A stretch of 60,000 nucleotides of DNA from Apostichopus japonicus (Eukaryota; Echinodermata; Holothuroidea; Aspidochirotida; Stichopodidae): contig NC_092570.1 in NCBI RefSeq assembly GCF_037975245.1, positions 16,907,418 through 16,967,417 of the forward strand, written 5' to 3'. A program made the position numbers and the translations under genes. This document shows, piece by piece, positions 42,580-54,798 of the stretch (position 1 is its first letter; each line of letters starts with the position of its first letter). The notes below the pieces were generated by a model. That model was not told the origin of the DNA. It ran no database searches and worked only from the letters and a program-made list of their open reading frames with translations.

Positions 42580-44414
42580 TGATGAAATCGACCAGGGATT
42601 ATCAACGAATCATCCTCAATAAATCTCTGTATATCACGGAGGTGTCGTATTGTCAATGTATTTGATTGACTGCAATGTAACCCATAAATAAGAAAAAATA
42701 TCAAGGCATTTTCTATATAAGGTTTATATTATAGAAAAACTATATGTTTTACTTGCAGGGTTAAGGGGATAACATACGGCATTGGAAACTTTCAAGAAAT
42801 TAGTGTAACCCAGCTTTTAGTGTTTAAGAAAGAAGGAAAAAAAAAACTAAAAACGAACTATCAAATAACGTGCATACTTTGTAGATGCTTTTGTGAGTTC
42901 GGACATTTAACCTCGCAAGAAAACATTTTGCACCAAAGTCCGGCAAAGTGGGAGATGATAATTTTTTTCTTCTGCTTTTCGATGATACTGTAGGTATGTA
43001 TGTAGGTTGGTGTAGGTAGAAGGAACTAGGTAATTAATATGTAGGAAGGTATATAATAGCAAGCTACGAAGGTAAGTAGGTAGGTATTTAGGTAGATGGA
43101 ACTAGGTTTGCAATAGTTAGGTATGTGGTAGGCAGGTATATGTAGAAGGAACTATAGAAAGGTATGTGGTATTATTAATAAGAAAATTGTTGGAAACTAG
43201 AAGACAAATACGATGGTTGGTCATTTACAAACTTGAACAATTGTACTGAGCGGAATTGCAAAGGGAATTAACTAGTTATATTTATATATGGCTTACGGTC
43301 CTATATATGTAGTGAATCAAAAAAACATATAATGTAACCGTAATGATGCTCCTTGCAAATATGTGTAATGCACATGTCTACGTGCAACAATATTGTTCGT
43401 ATAGGGAAAATAACAATTTTAAGGTCTCCTGACAGCTGTACGATCATACTATACACGTACTATCTGAGCTGACGCAACGTATTGAAACGGGCTGGGGGCG
43501 TTATGACGTCACCCGTACTTGGACGAACAGCTGTAACGCTTACAAAGGTATACCATGGCACCATCAAGTAAACACGCTATAGAAGCATCTCTTAAAGGAC
43601 CCAAATCGTCAGTGACAACAATTTTGGGACTCGGTGTATGCCGAAATGAAACCTTGAGAATACAAAACAAATTCACATGACATGAAAAAACCGTGCGAAT
43701 CTTAAAATCTTTACAAAAAATTATTAAAACCAAACTAAATAATTCTTCGTTTTTTTTTGTACGATTGTAAACACATCCAAATCAATATATAGCTGTACCA
43801 CATTGTCGCCCGTGAAGGCTACCTTTTGGGTATTTTGAAAAGTCGCAACGTGACTTATACGGTATTATTGCGCATAATTTTTTCAAACTTTTCCAAAAGA
43901 CAAGATCTCTCGTTGAGAATTGGAAATTGTAAGCTCAAAATATTTTTTTTTTGTGGGGGGGGGACTTTTTTAGAATGCATGAATGAATCATAATAGTATT
44001 ATAATAGTAAAAGAAGTCTCAATCAGTACTGAAAGGTTGATCATTAATTAACATTAATTAACATTAAAGGTTGAACATTAATTCCTCACCTTTGTTTTCT
44101 GGGTGCAGAATGTGCCATTTGGAAGCAGGTTGCAACCACCCCTTGATTTCATCTGGAATAATTGTTCATTTTTTCGGTTTTCTTAGTCAATAGTTTCTGC
44201 TGGTTTATAATTTCCTTCCGTATTATCGTTTTTTTTTTTTTTTTATACATTTTAAATTTATGAGAGCTCCCAGGTTTGTACACATTAGCTAACTGAAGTA
44301 TGTATACTAATATATGTTATTTTAAGCATGTGGATTTGACTTATTAACAAATGCATGAAATTACTATTTTCTTGGCGTCTTGCTCATCTTTTTGTGTTTT
44401 TGTATATTAGTTTT
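42580..44414. other. Intergenic, GTAG-rich stretch, no gene
   Basis: 42992-43170 is a degenerate run of gtaggtag, gaaggaactagg-like words. No gene is supported on either strand. Confidence 0.35.
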
Positions 44415-45433
44415 GGTTACTTGCCATGAGCAGGCAAGTAACATAGGAAATCAAGTTTGGGTGTGTATGGGTGTGTATTTGACGCCCTAGCTTGTAAACA
44501 CGATATCTCAAGATAAGTCACCTATGCAGTTCTCATGTTTGGCATGTGGCTTCCCCATACTTTTGGCCATCTATTTTGTTTCGGGCGGAGGTCAAATCTC
44601 ACTTGTGGTCAGCAAGGGGCAAAATGTGAACATCTCAAAAACGCTGTATTTATTTATAACCTGAACATTAAAGGAGCTCATATATGCATAGTAGGATAGG
44701 GCTTCTGCAGTGTAAAGTGTTTAAACAATTTGGTGTAATTCAGAGTTTATTTTAGGTCACCAGGGGTCAAAACTTGAATTCCTTGTAAACTGGATATCCC
44801 CACATAGGAAACTGTATTGGCTCTCAAAAACATGTGGCTTCCCTATGTGCAAGTACTCTATCGTTTGGGTGAAGGTCAAAGGTTAATTGGGGTTATAAAT
44901 GGTCACACTCTGTAAAGCCTTACAAACACAAACCCTTATACAAACACAAACCCTGTAAACACGACGTTCCAAAATAGGTTACATCACATAGCTCATATTT
45001 GGCATGTGCCTTTCGTGTAGTGATTACAAGAACCCTATTAATTTGGGTGGAATTTAAATGTTATTTGGGGTCAGCAGGGGTCCAAATATCAAGAGTACTA
45101 TATCTTGTGAACTTTACCTTCAAAAGATATTTTATATGCATGGTAGATTACCCAAAGGATAAGTAACATTGATCCATAGTTTGGTGTAGGTGAAAGCTCA
45201 TTTAATGTTCGTAGAAGTCAAACCCTATACGAAATCTGTTAAAGTCAGGCCACTGTTAAGATAGTGAAAATTATGCTGATTTTGAGGTCCCCCATATGTA
45301 GTTAGAACCTCCTTGCTGTTTTAGGTGGAGGTCAAAGGTCGGCTTGGGTACATAGAGTATATGAACTTCAGCCAAGGTTAGCATGCAAACTACTCTTGTG
45401 CTACATATGTAATGTATATAAAGGCAAGTTACC
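44415..45433. repeat. About 1-kb repeat with inverted ends
   Basis: It begins GGTTACTTGCC and ends GGCAAGTTACC, inverted copies. The left end also forms a hairpin with GGCAAGTAAC at 44433-44442. Inside, gtaaacacgatatctcaa and variants recur three or four times at irregular spacing along with catgtggcttcc, suggesting an old tandem structure. No target duplication can be seen. Confidence 0.4.
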
Positions 45434-45658
45434 GCTAGGAGGAGTTTCCCTCTGGATTTAGTATCCTAATTCTCATTATCATCTCTCTACACAACACTAA
45501 CAATCTTCCCCTCCCCCTCCCCCTTCCCCCTTCATAGAGCCTTCAGAAAAATATCGATGAAACTGTGGTTCAGTCTTCTGACCAAATGCGTTGTAGTGGA
45601 AGCATTTTCTGCTCGAAACTTCAACAAACTGAGTAGATCTAATTAATTTTTTTATGCC

Positions 45659-45748
45659 GATAGGGCGATTCGTATTTGTGCATCACGTCTGTGGAACGCC
45701 ATGCCAGCCAGCCATCCGTCTTTACTCACTTTTTTAAAAATATTTTAG
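45659..45748 (+). mobile_element. Non-LTR retrotransposon C-terminal relic
   Basis: Reads DRAIRICASRLWNAMPASHP then a short tail and TAG. The R...S.LWN.MP pattern is the usual end of LINE-type reverse-transcriptase ORFs. Nothing upstream of it is intact. Confidence 0.45.
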
Positions 45749-45949
45749 TATCAATTTAAAAACTGATCATTTTATCATATAGACTATACTAAAATAACTC
45801 ATTTTTTTTCTATTGCTTGAACCTGTTTTATATTGTTTTCGTTCATTTTATTGATATATTTTTCTTTCCTGATTTTGCTTTGACTATTAGCCAATATCAC
45901 CTTTCATTACTCTTATGTATCTTAAATTTGTACTTTAAGATGTTTGCTG

Positions 45950-46110
45950 TTGTCCCATATGTAAAGACCCATATGTAAAGATCCATATGTACAGGCCCTT
46001 TGCAAAGGCCCATATGTAAAGATCCATATGTAAAGATCCATATGTACAGGCCCTTTGTAAATGCCCATATGTAAAGATCCATATGTAAAGGCCCATGTGT
46101 AAAGGTACGT
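45950..46110. repeat. 15-bp-type degenerate array
   Basis: Copies of atccatatgtaaag alternate with catatgtacaggccctttg, giving a compound repeat with CATATG at most units. The minus strand stays open (MGLYIWIFTYGSLH-like) because of the period; that is not a gene. Confidence 0.85.
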
Positions 46111-46389
46111 ATATGATTATGCAGATATTCATTAAGTTTATTAATTTCTGAACATTGTTCGGAACATATCTAATTCATTTGGTTCTGGAATCAATTGCAC
46201 AAAGGATGTTGTATGAAAACTGGGGATTTTTTTATCTTTAAAGTAATACTTATATAGTATTATTTAGAGGCCACACTTCATACTTCACAAAAATCTGCAT
46301 CGTCAATATTGAAAACTAATACTTACTGAACAAACGTTAAGAAAGATAGAGCCTGTTTACGAAAACCAGATAAATTTATCACAAAAAAA

Positions 46390-46631
46390 AAATAGTACCA
46401 CTTTATGAACTGCGACACGTAAAAAAATAGTACCACTCTATGAACTGCGACACGTAAAAAAATAGTACCACTATATGAACTGCGACACGTAAAAAAATAG
46501 TACCACTATATGAACTGCGACACGTAAAAAAATAGTACCACTATATGAACTGCGACACGTAAAAAAATAGTACCACTATATGAACTGCGACACGTAAAAA
46601 AATAGTACCACTATATGAACTGCGACACGTG
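46390..46631. repeat. 35-bp tandem array, seven copies
   Basis: The unit is gtaccactatatgaactgcg followed by acacgtaaaaaaata. gtacca starts fall every 35 bp from 46395 to 46605. Only the first two copies differ (ctttatg, ctctatg), so the array is recent or homogenised. Confidence 0.97.
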
Positions 46632-48218
46632 TATATACTGTATTACATAGTACATTGCACTGGTTGGCATACTCCTATTAGAGTCTATATCCATCCGCCC
46701 TAATGTTCCCAGAAAAAGTGCTAAAATGCAGCAGGAAAACATAGTTAATGATATGTTATCAATCAAGATATGATTTTGCATGTTGAAGAGCATGACTGGA
46801 AGTACATGTGGTGCAAACATTTGGTCAATTGAGGCAATTTTAGACCCATTTAGGCTTCCCAGGAGCAGCGTACGAAAATTGTTTACTTCACTGAGTGAGG
46901 AGGTTAGTTTACATGTGACGAAAACTTCAGACTCTGGTAGCAAACAATATACCTGCATGGTCATGATACGGAAGGGTGATGGTGCCATGAAAGGCCAACT
47001 TGTCAGCTATCCGGTGATGGGTATGCGTTTAGCTAGTGAGAACGTCGATCTAGGCTTAGAGACCACATTACGTTTGTGAGTTAGTGTGTTAGTCAATGTG
47101 GCTTTTAATGGGAGTATATGCTACCTTAGCAACCTTTCAACCAGATCATGCGCAGTATATCTAATTCCTTTTCCAAGGGACTCGTGATAGTCACATGACG
47201 CAACACGTCATTTATGATACGATTGCAGTCTCGGTATAAGCGGACTGGGCTGTTTCTATGGTGGCTTTTCTTAAAAAAACGAATTCCCTGTTTTTACAAG
47301 AGTCCAGCGTGATAAAAACAATCTTTCGATGGTTGTATATTTCACTTTTGTTCAAGTGTGACGTATCAGTTTCTCTCTAAAAAGAAGTGGTTTCGCTCTG
47401 TAAGACCTCTACGAAAAGAATGGATTCACTCCTCGAAAGAACCGTGGTTACTGTCAAAGAATGAATTCACAGTCTCTGGAATCAAGTGTGTAAGTTCCAA
47501 GTGGAGGCGTGGCAAACTCAAATGCGCATGCCCTGATGACGTCAAATCTAGCCGATGAGGCTATTTCTCCACACTTAAGCCATATGAGGGATTTTTTTTT
47601 TGAAAGCCACTTTTTAACAATAATATTGTCGAGACATAGATATTGCATGCTTCATGTGCTGAAATAAAATTTATACAAGAAAGGTTATACAAGAAAAAAA
47701 AAAGGCAGTAGGGAAAAATATCTTTTCTTCGCTTTAATAAAGCATATGCATCTGTAAACGTTTATTCTCGAATCACTGTTGCAATGCAGTTACTTATCAT
47801 TTCATTATTACTGCCTCCTGAGAAATTCCTTCCATACGTTTATCTTATTTCCAGTAAATAGTTACGCCTCTCTGTGTTAATATGTTTGCTCCAAAAAGAT
47901 ATAAAAACATTAATTTATTTACACGACATAATTCCCCAAAAATATTGATATAATCATGGTGATAAAATTAATAGAGTTGATATCAGCATATCATCTGCAA
48001 AGACGAGAGAAAAGGCGAGCAAAAAAAATGGTAAAATAAACTTGAATATTTACAAAATACGTAGGCTAATATTGCCAATAAATGTTTTTCCTTGTTCAGT
48101 CACCGTTTCAATTATAATTCTGTCGAAGTTTGTCTAACATTATGTAAGTATTAACATAGATATTCGTTTCTTTTTTTTCTTTGCCCGAGGCGAAAGAAAT
48201 CTGTGTGACTGTGGATAA
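46632..48218. other. Intergenic, no gene supported
   Basis: An ORF of 99 codons at 46780-47079 has no family pattern or borders that convince me. The rest is AT-rich with poly-A and poly-T tracts. Confidence 0.35.
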
Positions 48219-48512
48219 AGGTGGTGGCATTTGAAGCAATGGGGCTTAGCAATCGGGAGGTTCGGGGTTCGATTCCCGGCCGGGTCATAATAGTAAGGTG
48301 GGTTTTTTTCATCCAAGAGCAATCTACGGTTTTCCCATCTGAAATGACTTTCTACATTTAAAAGATTCCAAATTTGAGTTAAAATGTTGAATTGGAAGCC
48401 ACCCGACGTGTAAGTTGTAATCCATAAGCCCTTGCGGGTTTCTCCCACATTGTGGTCGCTTAAGCGTTGTAAAAATAACTGCTGATTATTATTATTGATT
48501 ATTATTGTGATA
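48219..48512 (+). repeat. tRNA-derived SINE
   Basis: It carries a perfect B box, ggttcgattcc, at 48266-48276, preceded by a tRNA-like head, and ends in a gattattattattgatt tail. Its minus strand yields PAGNRTPNLPIAKPHC, a peptide typical of translated SINE heads. It joins a separate gtgacacttgcttgtaaac repeat at about 48540. Confidence 0.7.
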
Positions 48513-49604
48513 GCATGTGTGTGTGTCTGTTTATGAATGTGACACTTGCTTGTAAACACCGTAACTCAAAGAGTTCATGGTGGATTATATTCATACTTAG
48601 AATGTAGATTCAACTTGGTGAGTGCAAAATAAAAAACTCGAAATTGGTAAAGGTCAAATTTATATAAGGTCAGCATGTCTGAAATCTGCTTCAAAGAGTT
48701 GATCTTCCTGTGCTGGGTTCAACTTTGAAGTTTAACTGCTCAATTAAAGACTCAAGCGGCCCTCTTCAGTTTTAACACACTGGGCTTCAAGGGGTCAACA
48801 GGTTATCTCAAATGGGCTCAAACTTGGCCTTATTCTCAGTGCTTTATAAAATATAGATGACTTAAATCGGCTTTGGCAGTAATTTGTGAAAATATGTACC
48901 AGTGTATACACAATGTCATGTTACGCTAATTTATTAATTAAAGGGGTTGTTGATGGCAGAGCAATTATTAGCTAGCTCGAAATTGGTGAAAGAAACTGTC
49001 CATTTGCTCATATACATCTGCACGTCTATAGTTCACATAGGGAGACTGTTCTTTCAGGATATTGACACATTTGGGAATGACACAAAAATTCTGTCAAAAT
49101 CTTATAACCAGTAAATAAATGTTATGCCCATACAGGGGAGTGCTACAAAATAAAGGGAAACACATCTCTGACCTTTGTTAATTCTCACTAATTATAACTA
49201 TTGGACAAGTTTAGTTCACTTCCTGTACACTTAGTCAGATATAGTATATGTGAAATTTTCAGCAAATTGTATATGGCAGGAAATCACAAAGGCTTAATTT
49301 GGCTTACGAAGTTAGACAAAAGCCGATCATCCGAGGTTACAATCAAATTCATCCCTACCTTATTAATATGCTAGTATAAATAGTATAACAAAAATCATTT
49401 AAAAGGTCGTGGTTTGTCACAAAGTCAATATCACAACGACTTTTTGTATTATGTAGACCGATAAGTTAATGGTCAAGTCAAACATTTAATGTTGTCATTA
49501 TATAATATATTTACATTTTTACATGGATGAAAGTTGCCCACGTGTAATGTTCTTATCATGTGCACCTGGCAACAATTATACACTTGCAGTCTTAAGTAAC
49601 TCTT
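48513..49604. other. Intergenic, 3' flank of the minus-strand gene
   Basis: It holds the gtgacacttgcttgtaaac dispersed repeat near 48540. The nearer part is presumably the 3' untranslated region of the minus-strand gene, but no TTTATT (AATAAA on the minus strand) stands close to the stop. Confidence 0.3.
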
Positions 49605-49693
49605 TCACGATACTTGAAATTCACATGCCTTTTCGATGCCCCCAAGATGAATTATGTCCCCGTCCACGGTCCAGTAGGTTACATTACCGTTTG
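49605..49693 (-). CDS. PDZ-like gene terminal exon
   Basis: After a GTTACAG acceptor it reads [20 protein letters not shown] then KACEFQVS and TGA. Alternating hydrophobic residues indicate beta strands. Its frame is the only long one and joins phase 1 to the previous exon. Confidence 0.6.
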
Positions 49694-52600
49694 CTGTAAC
49701 ATATAAAGAAGAAAATCACCGACAGTGAAATAAAAAATGCGTTGAGGTAACTTCTGATTACGTAATATGTTTATCTGTTAGAAATACCATATATTATGCA
49801 TACTGAAACACTGATACATGTGCAAAAACAATATGGTAGGTATTCTACATTGACAAGTGAATTTAATGTCAAAACTTCAATGTCTTTAATAGTTTGTGGC
49901 AGGTAAAGACAGTTTTGAAATGAGAATATTGCAAAAACCAATGGTTTAGCTTTAGTCTGTAACATAAAATAAGTCAGATATAAAGCTAACAATTTGGCAT
50001 TTTACTACGGCGATATAGGGTGCACGGTATTACTTACAAAGCTTTCAAAATGTTCACAGTTTGACCTCTGCCGACCTCAAATGAATTTAAAAAAAAAACA
50101 GACTGCAAAACTCCAAAAAGAGTACCGTTGTGGGCTTTCTATATAAGAATGTCGTTTCTAAAAAAAACATCTGTCAATAATCAACCTGCCTTTGACTTTA
50201 AGCAAAGCTAACAATCGGTGGGAATGTATACCGCATCCAATTGATCGAAACAATATTTACATAGCTCGATCAAATTGAGTTAAAGGGCTATTCCGGTGGC
50301 TGCAGTTGACTGCTTGACAAACACAAAAATGGAAATGCTATGCAGCTTCGTGTCAAAACCACATCTTCATAACGTTTTGTTTGATAAAGATTTTCAAATT
50401 TGGCATATATTTCGTAAATGTATCTGACAACAGCAGAATGAATGATGTCATTACGGCAATAATTTTGTTTTTCTTCGTAATATCAACTTCCCTTATTCAC
50501 AGAGGAAGTACGTAAAACTAAAAAATTGTTGCATTTTGATGACATTCTATAATACAGAGAACATTGACAGCTAAGCAAAGATTCCAAAGGTACCGCATTT
50601 CAGGGATAAAACTAACAGCCTGGAATGTTTCTTTAACTTGAAGTGAAGTCTTACCGTGCTGTCATATAAAGATCTCTTTAATATTTTGGTTTTAAAACTT
50701 AATACTATAAATACGTTACGTTTCATTTGAAATGTATAGATATACGTACCGTCTTCGTGTGTGATATGATATAAGTTGCTGGTTGTCGTCTTGAGAATGA
50801 ACATTTCATCTGTAGGTAACAATGGACTATTATTCCATGGCTGGGTGCGAAAAGAAAGAGCACCATGATAGAGAAATACACAAAAAAACAAAATAAAGAA
50901 AATATAAACATTGAACTTAAGTTTGTTGTCCCAGTGAAGCTTGATTTTATGAGCATAGTTTGTTTACTCTGCATTTGAAAGGTACCCTGCACATATCCAC
51001 TCCCTATGCCACATCTTTCCACCTCCCCACTTCGTTCCTATACTGCCGCTACCCCACCCCCTTTTTCCCCTCCCCGGCCCACAAGGGCGTAGGAACCGGG
51101 GGCTGGGGGCGCCAGCCCCCCCCCCCCCGTGAAAAATATGGAGGGGCGGAAGTATCATTCCGCCCCCCCCCCCCCCGCTTCGCAAGTCAGAAAACCCCTT
51201 TTTCATTCCCAAATGAGAAAAAAATCTCATTTGTAACACCAAATTGCATCAAAGGCCAGGTGAAAATGCGAAATTATTTACAAAATGGAGTGGGTGGGTT
51301 GAAGTGTGCTATATTGCACCAAATTGCATCTGAGGCCACCTGGAAATGCAAAAAAAAATTCCCCCAGGCCAGCCTTCAGTTTTCAGCCCCCCACACAAAA
51401 GTACCTTCCTACGCCACTGCCGTCCCATAAATAACATTGAGTGGTGTTTTCTTGGCTTCCAAACTTGCAAAGATATGTTAACAATGAAATTCCAGTTTGC
51501 CTTGCATTCTTCGTCGTGTTAGACTAACAAATGAAGAACTATGGATGAATATGATGACTGGATGTAGGTCTTACAAAACTTACTTCAATTGTTATGTTGG
51601 ATCCGTCCTTAACGATTTTATTACTCGGGTAATCCACAGGAACGAAGTTTACCCCTTCTTCCCCAATCTTTGGACCTTCTTGTTGATTGTATATGTACAT
51701 CTGGAATATCTCTGACGAGCAAATAAAAAATACTGAAAGCATATAGTTTAATTTCCATTTTTTGTGCCAAGAGATGTAATACAAAATGTAAAAGATCATT
51801 TATTTGGATGACTAAAAAATATCAAAGGAAGGATTTCTAAGCCATAAAAGTTAGATTCGTTTTCAAAACAAATATCAAAATCTCAACTATATAAAGATAT
51901 ACGGTGGATATGCATAACGTTATCCTAATTTGCATGCAAATCTCTGGTTGCTGTGAGGGTATGAGAATACTTAACAGCTGATGGAACCAATTTTGACAAA
52001 GTTTTAAGCCTTATACTGTGTATCGGTGACTTTAGTGAGGAAAAAAATACTGATTTTGTCCATCTTTCTATAGTTTGAACTTAAATGTATCATCGCGTTC
52101 GAAATATTTTGGAAGAAAAATGAACATGTTTCGACTATATATAACATATAGACATGCTTAAATGTCATTCTGGTACGAAATTGAGATATTGTATTCAATT
52201 AATGGAAATATCGAACGGTGGGTGTTAATAAAATCTTCGATCATGTCAGGAAGTGATGCACTTTTCAGCATTTCTCGTGGATTTAGTCAAATGACGCAAT
52301 GTCTAAGACAAAGTCTTAAGTTGTTACATATTCCTCTGCAGAGAAATCACGCCGTGTAAAACTTCACTGGGAGATTCATAATTTTGAGAACGGGTACCTA
52401 TCATAGACGGAGATTTCAGCATGGTGAATAGGTGCCTGTTCACATCATTCGGGTTGAGTTTGTCTGTTCTGATAGGGTTTCGGGGTGCAGCGTACTGGAA
52501 AAAAAAGTGAGCGGTCGTTTAGGAACCTTAAGCTAACGGAATCGTTTCTAAGATCAGAGTCTTAAATCGCTGACATATCTCAGCATAGAGCGCGACTTCT

Positions 52601-53516
52601 AAGGGGACGTTGAGTTTGATGCATTAGCGAACATTGAGAATCATTGCTTGCTTTGGCGGTTCTCCTGCATAAAAATATCACAACATGCGCAATCCTAATA
52701 TATTATAGTAGCCTACAGTTTACTTACCACTCGTCCCAGGAGAATCGCTAAGAAAGAGTTTCGGCGAATTGTTTGGCAAATAATGGAGAGAAGAATTTGT
52801 TTTATCATACACGATTCTCACTTGACTCGCAGAAGCACTCCGAGAAGCCCCACTCATGTGTTTGCATGTGATGTCTGATTTATTCGGGATGACAAGGCGT
52901 CGATCATCGCCCATTATTGAAGGACATGATGTAACGATGGCGCATTGAAAGAGAGGACTCAGCACCTCCTTCCACTCACTGAGAGGCGTCCTCCAGTAGA
53001 ATCCAAATTGATGAATAACCGGATAATCTCCTGCAAATTAGATTAATCGATCAATTATTGAAACCTTGTACATCATTTGTATATAATCGCGTGGCACCAT
53101 ACACGCAGTATGATAAGGAATCCGCACCTTTGTCAGCTCTTGGATTTTACCCAAATTCACCCATGTCAACGACCGTAAAGGCGTCTGCAGCCTTCCACTC
53201 TTCATTCATTTACATCCTTATATGAACCTCTACTTCCATCTGTCTACCTGTAACGTCCCAATCACATTACGCTCCCGATACTAGCACTATACACCCACGC
53301 ATTATTTGGCAGTTGCACCCATAGCAACCTCAACTCCTTCCAACCGGTACCTAAAATGGGCACCTATGTAACTATATAAATGCACTGATATATGAATAAC
53401 TGACGAGAGAACACTGATATCTAAAAACTAACCTATGACGACCTAAAGGCTCAGTAGTTCTTATAATATCAGACGTGGAACCCTCATAAACATAGTCTTT
53501 ATCAGTCTAAATCAGT

Positions 53517-53594
<78 letters not shown>

Positions 53595-53805
53595 CCGGTA
53601 AGGAAGGTCGTTATTCCACTGTAGGGGCTTGTCACATGTATCGAACAATACTAGTTCTGTTTTGGTGACGTATTTGCCCCGCTCTAGAGATCAAACATAA
53701 TTTGATTTGATTTATTTATTTGATTTTCCAAAGATAATAAATGTATACATTTGGAGGTAAGTCCTCTAAAAATCCAATTCAGGCTTAACAAGGTAAAGGA
53801 CTCCC

Positions 53806-53845
<40 letters not shown>

Positions 53846-54101
53846 AACAAACAAACAAAATACATATATACATAAATGAAAATATTATTAATTAATGCCA
53901 AGCAACCATAATGCCAACCAACTAAAGTATTCAAAGCCGGATCTCGAAAGAGATAAATTTAAACAGACTTTTGTTAATGAAATGGAGGGAAACAACAAAG
54001 GCAAATGAATATATATATTATTGAAATCGTAACGAGTTGAAATAACGTGAGTGAAATAACGTCCAGCCTCCAATGGGATATATCTATGTATATCTATATA
54101 G

Positions 54102-54145
<44 letters not shown>

Positions 54146-54257
54146 GGGATATATATAAGGGATATGTATATATGGGATATATATGTAATATTTATATATG
54201 GGATATATCTATATATATGGATATATATACATGGGATATTTATATATATGGGATATT

Positions 54258-54331
<74 letters not shown>

Positions 54332-54758
54332 TATTAGTCATCGAAGTACTCATCAACGCGTTTTCCTATATACCAATACAATCAATTTTTAAATAGAAGA
54401 AAAGCTTGATGCAAATATTACTTGGAAGAATAAAGCCATTTCTGTGAGTGTGTAGCTATATAAATTACATCTCCTTGCTTCCATATGTCTCTATTGACAG
54501 ACCGTATTGAAAGCACATTTCACTCACTGCAATACGGAAAATTCCATTTTCACATTCTAAACGTACGTGTAGTAAGGGCATCAGGACATAAAGATAACAG
54601 CGTTTGGCAAACACATGTATCGAACACGCTTCATGGTTTGGACTCCGACAGCTGTTACAGTGGACACTTATTCATAATGATGCATGCAGGTTATCTTGAT
54701 AAATTATCCTGTTCTCTCAAGATGCTGATAAACAATGTAAATAAATGGGCGGAATTGC

Positions 54759-54798
<40 letters not shown>

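Noticed and set aside
46780-47079. 99-codon ORF with a YTC motif resembling an Ig strand
   Set aside because: Only one motif, no partner residues, no convincing splice sites.
50960-51430. 156-codon plus-strand ORF
   Set aside because: It runs through a hAT-like MITE (51082-51419), and the opposite strand carries a spliced gene.
54047-54396. Tyr/Ile-rich ORFs on the plus strand
   Set aside because: They are read through a TA microsatellite, which keeps all frames open; no codon bias or domain.
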